From Actimicrobium sp. CCC2.4 (GTDB taxonomy: Bacteria; Pseudomonadota; Gammaproteobacteria; Burkholderiales; Burkholderiaceae_D): DNA of 64,000 bases. The stretch's first letter is position 1. Each line of letters begins with the position of its first letter. This document shows, one piece after another, positions 56,707-64,000 of the stretch. Both the position numbers and the translations under genes were made by a program. The notes under the pieces were generated by a model. That model was not told the DNA's origin, did not search any database, and was given only the letters and a program-made list of their open reading frames with translations. The stretch spans positions 558,001 through 622,000 of the forward strand of contig NZ_CP133777.1 of assembly GCF_034347385.1 (NCBI RefSeq). Direction: 5' to 3'.

Positions 56707-57051
56707 TCAATCCTGCAGCACAACGCGCCATGCGGAGTGGTAATACGCCGCCGTGCACAGCACACCTGCAATAAAACCGGCCGCCAGCAGACCCCATGAC
56801 GGCGCCGGCACGACCGCCGGTGCGGCCGCTGCTGATGGCGGCTGGGCCGCATCCCATTGCGCGATCAGTTCTTGCGCGGCACCGAAATCCTGTTCCGCCA
56901 CCATCACCCGGATCATGCCCGACGCCGGCAATTCGCCGATCGCGCCCTGCAGGTATTCGCCATCGATACGGCCGTGCAAGTGCTGCTGTTCGAGCAGGTG
57001 CACGATCATGTGCGCTTCGATGAGGCTGGCAGCCTGGTACAGGATTTTCAT
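56707..57051 (-). CDS. DUF2007 domain protein with C-terminal membrane helix
   Basis: 114 residues. The DUF2007 fold is seen (KILYQAASLIEAHMIVHLLEQQHLHGRIDGEYLQG, VMVAEQDFGAAQELIAQWD), then a Pro/Ala linker and a C-terminal helix (WGLLAAGFIAGVLCTAAYY). A putative signal-transducing fold related to PII-like proteins. It lies 181 bp from DUF1289, with no feature between them. Confidence 0.85.
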   Translation of the reverse strand: MKILYQAASLIEAHMIVHLLEQQHLHGRIDGEYLQGAIGELPASGMIRVMVAEQDFGAAQELIAQWDAAQPPSAAAAPAVVPAPSWGLLAAGFIAGVLCTAAYYHSAWRVVLQD

Positions 57052-57436
57052 GGGCGTGGTCGCAATCAGGAAAGGGACTGGTCATCTTAACCGTTGGCTG
57101 CCTGCCCGGTTCTCCGGCAAGGAAACCGGCTGCTTGCGGCCGACACTTGTTCTGGCGCAGCGCCGCCGGTCCACCCGCCAGGTCACTGGTGACGAGTCGT
57201 CCGATGTCTTGCCCGGCGCGCTCGGCAAGAACGCCATCCCGCAAGAATGCCAAGGTACTGCCGGGATTTTTTTTGACGATGATGGCAGGCTGGCCACCGC
57301 GCCATCGGCGCTGGCATCGTGTTTGTAGGTGTTTTTTTGCTATTTTCCTGGTTTGTCCCTCGACTTGACACAGCTTAAAGTCGGTTAAAAAAAGCTGGCC
57401 ACAATAACGTTTCCAATCCCTTCCAGGCAGAACAGG
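57052..57436 (+). other. Non-coding gap upstream of the redox cluster
   Basis: 385 bp between divergent genes. A TTGACA at 57365-57370, with TAAAAA 15 bp later, may be the promoter of the TlpA-like gene, although the spacer is short. No open frame in the rest looks like a protein; there is no clear repeat or RNA. Confidence 0.35.
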
Positions 57437-57958
57437 ATGAACAAACGATTTCCACATGCCGCGTTGTTGATGTCGACAATGATGCTGGCCCTGACAATCC
57501 ACTTGCCGGTGCAGGCGGCCGAAGTCGGGCATCCTGCGCCGCATTTTGAATTGCCCGGTCGCGCCGGTGCCATCCGCCTTGATGCCTACAAGGGCAAGGT
57601 TGTTTATCTGGATTTCTGGGCATCGTGGTGCGGCCCGTGCAAGCAGTCGTTCCCGTGGATGAACACGATGCAGGAACGCTATCGCGAGCAGGGATTACGC
57701 GTCGTTGCCATCAATGTCGACCAGAAGAACGACGACGCCAACAGCTTCCTCAAGGACAACCGGGCCAGCTTTGACATCGCCTTCGATCCGGCCGGAAAAA
57801 CCCCGCTGGTCTACGACAACAAGGGCATGCCCGGCTCGGTGCTGATCGGACCGGATGGCAAGATATTGCTGGTCCACCGCGGTTTCAGGCAGCAGGAACG
57901 GGCCGGGCTGGAGCACCAGATTCAGCTCGCGCTGGCAGCTGCCGGGAATGCCAGATGA
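57437..57958 (+). CDS. Periplasmic TlpA-like thioredoxin
   Basis: 173 residues. Signal peptide (MLALTIHLPVQAAE), then a thioredoxin fold with the canonical WCGPC motif in LDFWASWCGPCKQSFPWM, and the cis-Pro in GMPGSVLIGPDGKI. It acts as a thiol-disulfide reductase in the periplasm. It overlaps the DUF4266 gene by 4 bp, and this pairing recurs in other genomes as far as I recall. First gene of the cluster to apbE. Confidence 0.92.
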   Translation: MNKRFPHAALLMSTMMLALTIHLPVQAAEVGHPAPHFELPGRAGAIRLDAYKGKVVYLDFWASWCGPCKQSFPWMNTMQERYREQGLRVVAINVDQKNDDANSFLKDNRASFDIAFDPAGKTPLVYDNKGMPGSVLIGPDGKILLVHRGFRQQERAGLEHQIQLALAAAGNAR

Positions 57959-58212
57959 CGTATGCATCGCGGCAGCGACCGGGCGCGACGGCGGCGCTGG
58001 TCGTGCTGGCCGGACTCATCGCGCCGGTCTTGCTGGGCGGCTGCAACAATCTTGCTCAGGTCCATCCCTGGGAGAAAGGCAAGCTGGCCAAGGCGGTCAT
58101 GCGCTTCGACGACAACCCGCTCGAACAGCGTTTCGACCAGCATATCTACAGCAGCAAGGAAGGGGCCAGTGGCGGCTACAGTGTTGGCGGTGGCGGCTGT
58201 GGCTGTAATTAA
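57955..58212 (+). CDS. DUF4266 lipoprotein
   Basis: 85 residues. Lipobox LLGGC; a conserved HPWEKGKLAKAVMRFDDNPLEQRFDQHIY motif; and a Gly/Cys-rich end (GASGGYSVGGGGCGCN). The two C-terminal Cys could be a thiol pair for the upstream thioredoxin. No known activity. Confidence 0.9.
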   Translation: MTYASRQRPGATAALVVLAGLIAPVLLGGCNNLAQVHPWEKGKLAKAVMRFDDNPLEQRFDQHIYSSKEGASGGYSVGGGGCGCN

Positions 58213-58226
58213 AAGAGGCCAGCTAC

Positions 58227-59411
58227 ATGGAGAATAATCGTCCTCTGCAGACAAGCCGGCGCGCCTCGGGCGTGCTGCTCGCCGCGCTGATGCTGCCCGG
58301 CCTGGCAGCGCTGGCAGTGCTGCTACCCGCGATCGCCACCGCAGAGAGCGCCCCCGAAAAATCGACGATCGCCATCCAATACGGCACCTACGAAGATCGC
58401 CAGCCCGGCTTTGAGCGCGTGACCGTCCACGCTCCCCAGCTGTATGTACAAATACCCGTGGCAAACGATTGGGCGATCGCCGGGTCGTGGGTCGGCGACA
58501 GCGTCTCCGGTGCGTCGCCACGGTGGCATACCGAACGCTCCAGCGCCAGCCGCATGAGCGGTTACCGCAAGGCCGGTGACATCAAGGTCACCCGCTATCT
58601 GCCGCGCGCTGCGCTTTCCGCCAGCCTTGCGTATTCCGACGAGCACGACTACACCTCGCGCGCACTGGGCCTCGAAGCACGCTGGTCCGGTGACGACAAT
58701 AATCGCACCTGGACCGTCGGTTACGGTCGCACGCTCGACAAGATCGATAACACCGGCAGCGGCCTCAATACCGCGATCGACCAGCACCGGCGCACCCATG
58801 AACTGATGGCCGGTATCACGCAGGTGCTGACCCCATTCGACATCGTCCAGCTCAACCTGACCCGCAGCATGGGCAGCGGTTATTACAACGATCCCTACAA
58901 GACGGTTGATCAGCGTCCGGATCACCGCAATGCGTGGATAGCCGTGCTGCGCTGGAACCATTACCTCGGCCAGGCCGACGCCGCATTGCGCAGCAACTAT
59001 CGCTATTACACCGACACCTTCGGCATCGGCTCACACACGGTCGGTATCAATTGGGCGCAGCCGCTGGGACGCTGGACCGTCACGCCCGGGGTGCGATACA
59101 CGACGCAGCGTGCTGCCGGTTTTTACCTTGATCCGGTGCTGGATGCGCAGGGCCGCTACGACACCGGTGCAACGCTCGCCAGTGCCGCCGGCATCACCGG
59201 CAACAAATCGTTCGACACGCGTCTTGGCAGCTTCGGCGCGGCCACGCTATCGGCCAGGGTCGGCTATGCGATCGCACCGGAGACCGTCATCAGTGTCAAG
59301 TTCGAGCAGTACCGGCAGAGCGCGGGCCTGCGTCTTGGCGGCGGCGGCAGTCCCGACATCGCCCCGCTGCAGGCGCGCTTCCTGCAAGTGGGTCTGACGC
59401 ACCAGTTTTAG
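58227..59411 (+). CDS. DUF3570 outer-membrane beta-barrel protein
   Basis: 394 residues. Signal-like N-terminal segment (LLAALMLPGLAALAVLLPAIATAES), then repeated amphipathic strands (LSASLAYSDEHDYTS, LNLTRSMGSGYYNDPYKTVDQRPDHRNAW, ALRSNYRYYTDTFGIGSHTV) and a C-terminal Phe (VGLTHQF), typical of barrels. Thr313-Gly-Ala-Thr316 within RYDTGATLAS resembles the S/TGAT motif that ApbE flavinylates. It lies 14 bp after the DUF4266 gene. Confidence 0.87.
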   Translation: MENNRPLQTSRRASGVLLAALMLPGLAALAVLLPAIATAESAPEKSTIAIQYGTYEDRQPGFERVTVHAPQLYVQIPVANDWAIAGSWVGDSVSGASPRWHTERSSASRMSGYRKAGDIKVTRYLPRAALSASLAYSDEHDYTSRALGLEARWSGDDNNRTWTVGYGRTLDKIDNTGSGLNTAIDQHRRTHELMAGITQVLTPFDIVQLNLTRSMGSGYYNDPYKTVDQRPDHRNAWIAVLRWNHYLGQADAALRSNYRYYTDTFGIGSHTVGINWAQPLGRWTVTPGVRYTTQRAAGFYLDPVLDAQGRYDTGATLASAAGITGNKSFDTRLGSFGAATLSARVGYAIAPETVISVKFEQYRQSAGLRLGGGGSPDIAPLQARFLQVGLTHQF

Positions 59412-59432
59412 CGTCGCGGACGGGATTGCACG

Positions 59433-60380
59433 ATGGCTTGCTGGCACAGCTTACGGTTTGAGTTCACGGCGATGGCGAGTCCCTGCAGCATCGCCATCGA
59501 TGGCACCGACGAAGGCCGGATGCGCCGTGCGGCGGCCGGCGCGATTGCCGAAGTGCGGCGCATCGAACACAAGTATTCGCGCTTTCGCGACGATAGCATC
59601 ATTAGCCGGATCAATCGCGCTGCCGGCGGGAAGCCGGTCGACATTGATGCAGAAACCAGCAGCTTGCTCGACTTTGCCGGACAACTCTGGAGTCTCAGTG
59701 ATGGCTTGTTCGACATCACGTCAGGGGTGCTGCAGCAGGCGTGGGATTTTCGCCAGGGCTGCCTGCCGGAGGCGGCGTCATTGCAACGGCTGGTGGCGCT
59801 GGTCGGCTGGCAGCACGTCGAGCGCGATGGCCGGCAAGTGCGCCTGGCCATGCCGGGCATGACGCTGGATGTGGGCGGGTTTGGCAAGGAGTACGCGGCA
59901 GACCGCGCCGCGGCGCACCTGCTGGCCAGTGGCATCGGGCAGGCGCTGGTCAATCTTGGCGGCGACCTGCATGCGTTGGGGCCGGAGGCATCGGAGCGCG
60001 GCGTGCCGGCACACCGCGGACGACCGTGGCAAGTCGACATACAGCATCCGCGCATGCCGGCGGGTACGGCACCGGCGCCGCTGGCCAGTCTGTCGCTGAC
60101 GCGCGGCGGGCTGGCCACCAGCGGTGATTACGAGCGGTTTTTTGTGCATGACGGCCGGCGCTATTGCCACCTGCTCGATCCGCGTACCGGCTGGCCGGTA
60201 TCGCACTGGCAATCGGTCAGCGTCCTGACGGCCAGCACGACCGCCGCCGGCGCACTGGCCACCATCGCGATGCTCAAGCAGGAAGACGCACTCGCCTGGC
60301 TGGCACGGCAGGGCGCGCGTTACCTGGCGGTCGGGCCGGACGGTAGCCTCAGTCGCGATCCGGTGACGACCGGTGCCTGA
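59433..60380 (+). CDS. apbE: ApbE-family FAD:protein FMN transferase
   Basis: 315 residues. ApbE motifs are all present: MTLDVGGFGKEYAAD, ALVNLGGDLHALG, GLATSGDYERFF and HLLDPRTGWPV. It attaches FMN from FAD to a Thr/Ser of a target. No signal peptide or lipobox is visible, which is unusual since many ApbE proteins act in the periplasm; it may act before export. It follows the DUF3570 gene by 21 bp. Confidence 0.93.
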   Translation: MACWHSLRFEFTAMASPCSIAIDGTDEGRMRRAAAGAIAEVRRIEHKYSRFRDDSIISRINRAAGGKPVDIDAETSSLLDFAGQLWSLSDGLFDITSGVLQQAWDFRQGCLPEAASLQRLVALVGWQHVERDGRQVRLAMPGMTLDVGGFGKEYAADRAAAHLLASGIGQALVNLGGDLHALGPEASERGVPAHRGRPWQVDIQHPRMPAGTAPAPLASLSLTRGGLATSGDYERFFVHDGRRYCHLLDPRTGWPVSHWQSVSVLTASTTAAGALATIAMLKQEDALAWLARQGARYLAVGPDGSLSRDPVTTGA

Positions 60381-60596
60381 CAGCGCTGCGGCCGCACCGG
60401 GATCAACGGCGGACCGCGCGGACAAGCGGTGCGTCAGCAGCACACAGGAGGACGGTTTTCGCGTGCCATGCCGCACTGATCGGCGGCCTGGCTTTTGTGT
60501 AGTAGCGGTACCGCCGGCGATGTCGGGGGCAGCAAGATGGTCCGGATTCGACGTCCATGGCTTCTCGTAGCAGCATCACAAATCGGAGTTTTTATC

Positions 60597-61910
60597 ATGC
60601 AGATACCTTTGCGAAGCAGCACTCTGGCGGCGCTTGCCGCTGCCGTACTTTCCGTTGCCGGCTGCGGCGGCGACCAGGCAATGACCACCGCATCACTGCG
60701 CACCACCGTGATGGATGGACTGGTCAGCAATGCGCTGGTCTGCGTCGACAGCAATAGTAACGGCGTGTGTGATCCCGCCGAAATTCAGGGACGCACGGAT
60801 GCCAACGGCAAACTGACCTTGTCCGGACCCACACTGGCACTGGCCCGCGCAAAACTGGTCGCGATGGTCGGTACCGATGCCATCGATGCCGATACCGGTC
60901 CCGTCAAAACCGCGTACACCTTGCTGGCACCGGCCGGCAGGTCCGACGTCATCAGTCCGCTGACGACGCTGGTACAAACCAGGATGGCGATGGATAACGT
61001 CTCCATAGATGTCGCCGAAGCCTGGGTCAAGTCGCAAACCGGTCTGGCCGTGTCGGCATTCGATGATTTCATTGCCAAACGCGGGACCAGCCTGGAGCAC
61101 AAGAAAGCCAGCGTCATGGCGCGTCTGCTGGTGGTCAGCAATCAGCAATCGCTGACGGCGACCACAAGCCCATCGACCGGGCGCACGGTCCCCGGTACTG
61201 AGCCCCGCACTGAGCCCCGCACTGAGCCCGACGATGACAGTGAAAAATGCACGTTGCCTGCGGCGGCTCTCGCCACTGGGACCGGCGACCGTGCCCGGGA
61301 AGAAGTGATCCGTCGCGACCTTGCCAACCGCTTGCCTGAAATTGTCAGTGCCTGGAAAACCGTGTTCGTCCAGGAGTGCGCGAAAGGCGACCTGGCAAAA
61401 AGCTGTGAGGATTTCATCCGGCGCATTGCGCACGTCGTTTCCAGTTGCAAGCCCCTGCCTGCAGCGGCTGCGGTACCGGCTTCCATACCCGCCGTCGTGA
61501 CCACGCCCGCACCAGCCATCCCGCCGGTGGCCGCGGCGATGACACCGGCTGCTGCCGTGATTGCGCCGGCAGTGCCGGTGGTTCCGGTAACGCCACCAGC
61601 GCCACCAGCGCCAGCACCCGCAGCCACGCCGCCGGTAGTAACACCGGCACCGCCACCGCCACCGCCACCGCCACCGCCACCGGCAGCTTCAGCCCTGTCC
61701 GGCAAAGCCTTGTACGGAACCAATTGCGCCGGTTGTCACGGTGCGTCGCCGGCGGCTAATATCAACCGGATATTGAAGGCCGCTAACGCACCGGGTGTGA
61801 TTACCGGGGCGATCAACAACAATACCGGTGGCATGGGCTTCCTGAAGGGCAGCATCACGACGCAAAATGCGGCCGATCTTGCCGCCTATCTGGCAGCGCC
61901 CGGCACCTGA
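60597..61910 (+). CDS. Lipoprotein with C-terminal cytochrome c-like domain
   Basis: 437 residues from the ATG at 60597 (GGAG 8 nt upstream). Lipobox VAGCGG. Residues ~40-60 include a Ca-binding-type loop (VCVDSNSNGVCDPAE). A short TEPRTEPRTEP repeat and a Pro/Ala-rich linker with a run of prolines lead to a heme motif CAGCH (Cys377, Cys380, His381) within YGTNCAGCHG, with GGMGFL as the likely axial-Met region. It could carry electrons at the outer membrane. The 216-bp gap after apbE means it may be a separate transcript. Confidence 0.85.
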   Translation: MQIPLRSSTLAALAAAVLSVAGCGGDQAMTTASLRTTVMDGLVSNALVCVDSNSNGVCDPAEIQGRTDANGKLTLSGPTLALARAKLVAMVGTDAIDADTGPVKTAYTLLAPAGRSDVISPLTTLVQTRMAMDNVSIDVAEAWVKSQTGLAVSAFDDFIAKRGTSLEHKKASVMARLLVVSNQQSLTATTSPSTGRTVPGTEPRTEPRTEPDDDSEKCTLPAAALATGTGDRAREEVIRRDLANRLPEIVSAWKTVFVQECAKGDLAKSCEDFIRRIAHVVSSCKPLPAAAAVPASIPAVVTTPAPAIPPVAAAMTPAAAVIAPAVPVVPVTPPAPPAPAPAATPPVVTPAPPPPPPPPPPPAASALSGKALYGTNCAGCHGASPAANINRILKAANAPGVITGAINNNTGGMGFLKGSITTQNAADLAAYLAAPGT

Positions 61911-61919
61911 CCTGTGCTG

Positions 61920-61970
61920 ACAGGCGCGCTGTAGCCGGAGTGCAGCTGGACTTCGTCCCGGCGCGCCTGT
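61920..61970. terminator. Perfect 10-bp inverted repeat after the cytochrome gene
   Basis: ACAGGCGCGC (61920-61929) and GCGCGCCTGT (61961-61970) with a 31-nt loop, 9 bp past the stop. The long loop and lack of a T-run are not typical of a simple terminator; it could serve both converging genes. Confidence 0.4.
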
Positions 61971-62016
61971 TCCGGAAAGTCACTCCGCCTTCAGGAGCGG
62001 CATAAAAATCAACGCA

Positions 62017-62925
62017 TCAGTAGATTTTTTCTACCCGATACCCGCGCCGTGCCAGCAATGCCGGCACGCCTTCCGGTCCGGTCAGATGCAGCAAACCGAT
62101 TGCCACGAACTGCTTTTTACCGCGCTGTCCCAGCCGCGCGATCGCAGCGGCCAGTAGCGGATTGCGCTGCGCCAGCAAGACCTCTTGCGTAAAGCGCGCT
62201 GTCACGGTCGGCTCGGCCAGTTCTTCTGCGGTCAAGCGTTCCAGCGTTGCTCCATCGGCGCGTCCCCAGGCCGCCATCATCGTCGCCGCTTGCTGTACGG
62301 TTTTGCCGTCGAGCAGTGACGCCAGACACTCACGCAGATACTGCTCCTGCTGCGCCGTATCGAGCGTATCGAACAGGCCGAACTGATACTCGGCGCTCTC
62401 TAGCGCCAGCACCGGTTTGTCCGGCACCTGTGCCTGCAGATGCAGCTCGATGCCCTGTTCGCGCGCATAGCCGTGGCGTTCCAGCGTGAGTGCCAGCAAC
62501 AGGTTGGCAATGGCCCACGGCTTCATGCCGGCGACGGCCCCCGGTGCCAGGTTCAGCCGGTCCAGCACTTGCTGTAATTGCCGCTGCGTATCGGCCGAAA
62601 CGACCTGCCCGATGGTCTGTGGCGAACCCAGCATGCCGTGCCGCAAGAACGCTGCGCGCAAGGCGGACTGATCGGCCGGATCAAGCTCAAACACCAGCTG
62701 ATCGGCCCCGGCGAGGGCGCGCATGACAATCGGTTCGAGCGGATAGAATGACGCCTGTCCGACATGCACGGTGCCAAACAGCCAGACAGTCTGACCATGC
62801 TGCGTGGCGCGGTACAAGGTGCCGCGCGACGGGATGGCCGATGCGGGATTGGCGGTCGCCGGTCGCGCCAGCGCGTGACTACAGGCAAGCAACACCAACG
62901 AGATAACTATCAAGGCAAGACGCAT
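62017..62925 (-). CDS. TraB/GumN family protein
   Basis: 302 residues from the ATG at 62925; a longer open frame continuing through the neighbouring gene is rejected. Signal peptide (LALIVISLVLLACSHALA), and the TraB/GumN landmarks: GTLYRATQHGQTVWLFGTVHVG, ADQLVFELDP and FVAIGLLHLTGPEGVPALL. A putative metal-dependent hydrolase/peptidase fold; substrate unknown. Divergent from the HAD gene with only 21 bp between starts. Confidence 0.9.
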   Translation of the reverse strand: MRLALIVISLVLLACSHALARPATANPASAIPSRGTLYRATQHGQTVWLFGTVHVGQASFYPLEPIVMRALAGADQLVFELDPADQSALRAAFLRHGMLGSPQTIGQVVSADTQRQLQQVLDRLNLAPGAVAGMKPWAIANLLLALTLERHGYAREQGIELHLQAQVPDKPVLALESAEYQFGLFDTLDTAQQEQYLRECLASLLDGKTVQQAATMMAAWGRADGATLERLTAEELAEPTVTARFTQEVLLAQRNPLLAAAIARLGQRGKKQFVAIGLLHLTGPEGVPALLARRGYRVEKIY

Positions 62926-62946
62926 GCACGCTTTCAGAAAAAAATC

Positions 62947-63672
62947 ATGGGGATAACCTGGCTGTTCGACCTCGACAACACCTTGCACGATGCGTCGCAT
63001 GCGATCTTCCCGGCCATCAACGTCAACATGAACCGGGTGATCGCGCAGGTGCTGTCGGATGCCGGCGCGCCGGCCACGCCGGCCGATGTCGATGCGGCCC
63101 GGATCGCCTATTGGCAGCGCTACGGCGCGACGCTGCTCGGGATGGTCAAGCATCACCAGATGCACCCCGACACCTTCCTGCACGAAGCCCACCTGTTCGA
63201 TGACTTGGCGTCGATGATACGCGCCGAACGTGGTCTGGCCGGATTGCTGCGCCGCCTGCCGGGACGCAAGATCCTGCTGACCAACGCGCCCAAGCGCTAT
63301 TCGCAGGACGTGATGCGCCATCTCGGCCTGCAGCGCCATTTTGCCCGCCACGTGGCGATCGAATCGATGCGCGTGCATGGCCAGCTGCGGCCCAAGCCAT
63401 CGCGGCCGATGCTGCGCAAACTGCTGGCGCGCGAAGGCTTGCAGGCCAGCCGTTGCGTGCTGGTCGAAGACACCCCGATGAACCTGAAAGCAGCCCGCGT
63501 GCTCGGTATCCGCACGGTGCTGGTGACCCAGTACCTGCCTGTCGCGCACCGGTCCGGGCCATCGACCTTCGTCAAGCGTCCGGCCGGCATCGACGTCAAG
63601 GTGCGCTCCGTCAAACGGCTGGCCGGACACCTGCACCGCTTGCGCTCACGGATTGCCGACCATGACGACTGA
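62947..63672 (+). CDS. HAD-superfamily pyrimidine 5'-nucleotidase
   Basis: 241 residues from the ATG at 62947. HAD motif I DLDNTLHDAS, motif II LLTNAPK, motif III KPS and motif IV VEDTPMNLKAA. Resembles the pyrimidine-5'-nucleotidase (SDT1/PpnN-neighbour) type. It overlaps the pabB start by 11 bp (ATGACGACTGA). The open frame upstream overlaps TraB and is not used. Confidence 0.88.
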   Translation: MGITWLFDLDNTLHDASHAIFPAINVNMNRVIAQVLSDAGAPATPADVDAARIAYWQRYGATLLGMVKHHQMHPDTFLHEAHLFDDLASMIRAERGLAGLLRRLPGRKILLTNAPKRYSQDVMRHLGLQRHFARHVAIESMRVHGQLRPKPSRPMLRKLLAREGLQASRCVLVEDTPMNLKAARVLGIRTVLVTQYLPVAHRSGPSTFVKRPAGIDVKVRSVKRLAGHLHRLRSRIADHDD

Positions 63673-64000
63673 CCACGTTGACAGTGTTTTTGCATTGCTC
63701 GATGACAGCAGTGCCAGCGCCACCGAACCGCGCTCGCGGCTCTACACCGGCTGGCTGCGCACCCTGTCGTGCGAGACGCCCGAAGAGTTGCCGGCATTGC
63801 TGGCCGGATTGCAGCAAGCGGGCCAGCATGCAGTGCTGCTGATGACCTACGAACTGGGTGCCGCGATGCACGGCGTGGCACCCCGCGCCGGCACCGGCGC
63901 GCTGGCCCAAGTGCTGCTGTTTGCGCGGTGTCAGCAGTTGTCCGCTGCCGCCGCACATGACTGGCTGCAAGCCCGCGCCGGCAGCGCACCGGCCGGCGTC
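63662..64000 (+). CDS. pabB: Aminodeoxychorismate synthase component I, 3' end outside window
   Basis: The first 113 residues are visible, from the ATG at 63662. FALLDDSSASATEPRSRLYTG followed by LPALLAGLQQAGQHAVLLMTYELGAAMHG is the N-terminal domain of PabB-type proteins in Burkholderiales, often fused to PabC. The catalytic chorismate-binding domain lies beyond the edge. It would make 4-amino-4-deoxychorismate for folate. Not confirmed beyond the N-terminus. Confidence 0.83.
   Translation, partial: MTTDHVDSVFALLDDSSASATEPRSRLYTGWLRTLSCETPEELPALLAGLQQAGQHAVLLMTYELGAAMHGVAPRAGTGALAQVLLFARCQQLSAAAAHDWLQARAGSAPAGV

Noticed and set aside
56522-57544. A 340-residue minus-strand frame through the DUF2007 gene and the gap after it
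   Set aside because: It overlaps DUF2007 in another frame and shows no recognisable protein pattern.
62926-63636. N-terminal extension of the TraB/GumN frame to 539 residues
   Set aside because: It runs antisense through the HAD nucleotidase gene and lies ahead of an obvious signal peptide.

Overview
The window looks like a chromosomal segment of a GC-rich betaproteobacterium of the order Burkholderiales, most like the Oxalobacteraceae. The reasons are the mreBCD-mrdA-rodA-rlpA block beside a divergent gatCAB operon, the rsmI/lpoA/yraN/diaA/dolP block, the lipA-lipB / ybeD-dat neighbourhood, and a DUF4124-type protein at the left edge. The family assignment is inference from gene content and protein character. 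I saw no rRNA, tRNA, CRISPR array, intact transposase or prophage.

Layout. 1-4.3 kb: the 3' end of a DUF4124-type gene and the gatC-gatA-(unknown secreted protein)-gatB operon on the minus strand. 4.5-11.4 kb: the rod-shape and elongation operon mreB-mreC-mreD-mrdA-rodA-rlpA. 11.7-16.6 kb: an exported RHS-repeat protein with a lower-GC C-terminal toxin-like tip and an overlapping immunity-like gene. 16.6-25.1 kb: the high-affinity potassium system kdpFABCDE, with a second tiny membrane ORF ahead of kdpF and a sequence resembling the E. coli KdpE site. 25.1-29.6 kb: a SrpA-like catalase-peroxidase and a PreP-like M16 protease, flanked by short palindromic interspersed repeats. 29.7-34.4 kb: rsmI, divergent from lpoA-like, yraN, diaA and dolP, then a short LemA-like and a DsrE-like gene. 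34.4-40 kb: a CzcCBA/CusCBA-type heavy-metal efflux operon. 40.2-41.7 kb: a TlpA-like thioredoxin and a two-gene nucleotidyltransferase module. 41.7-48.9 kb: lipA-lipB and ybeD-dat, separated by a roughly 4.3-kb stress and sensing block. 49.1-53.9 kb: a complete branched-chain amino acid-type ABC transporter. 54-55.2 kb: a graveyard of toxin-antitoxin and nuclease remnants. 55.3-57.1 kb: a metallo-beta-lactamase-fold hydrolase carrying an in-frame 24-bp repeat, DUF1289 and DUF2007 proteins. 57.4-61.9 kb: a cluster of TlpA, DUF4266 lipoprotein, DUF3570 barrel and ApbE, then a cytochrome c-like lipoprotein. 62-64 kb: a TraB/GumN protein, a HAD nucleotidase and the start of pabB.

Three things stand out. 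(1) In the lip-gene block, three copies of a promoter-like motif with the same 18-nt spacing precede a CsbD-like/membrane/DUF883 operon, a glycine-zipper stress protein and a microprotein-histidine kinase operon. This suggests an envelope or general-stress regulon that includes its own sensors. (2) The TlpA-DUF4266-DUF3570-ApbE-cytochrome cluster looks like an extracytoplasmic redox system of unknown role. The DUF3570 protein carries a TGAT tetrapeptide of the kind ApbE flavinylates in NqrB/NqrC. (3) The 54-55.2 kb stretch holds a lone antitoxin-like gene, a DUF1016 nuclease relic, and a MazEF-type pair in which both genes are broken.
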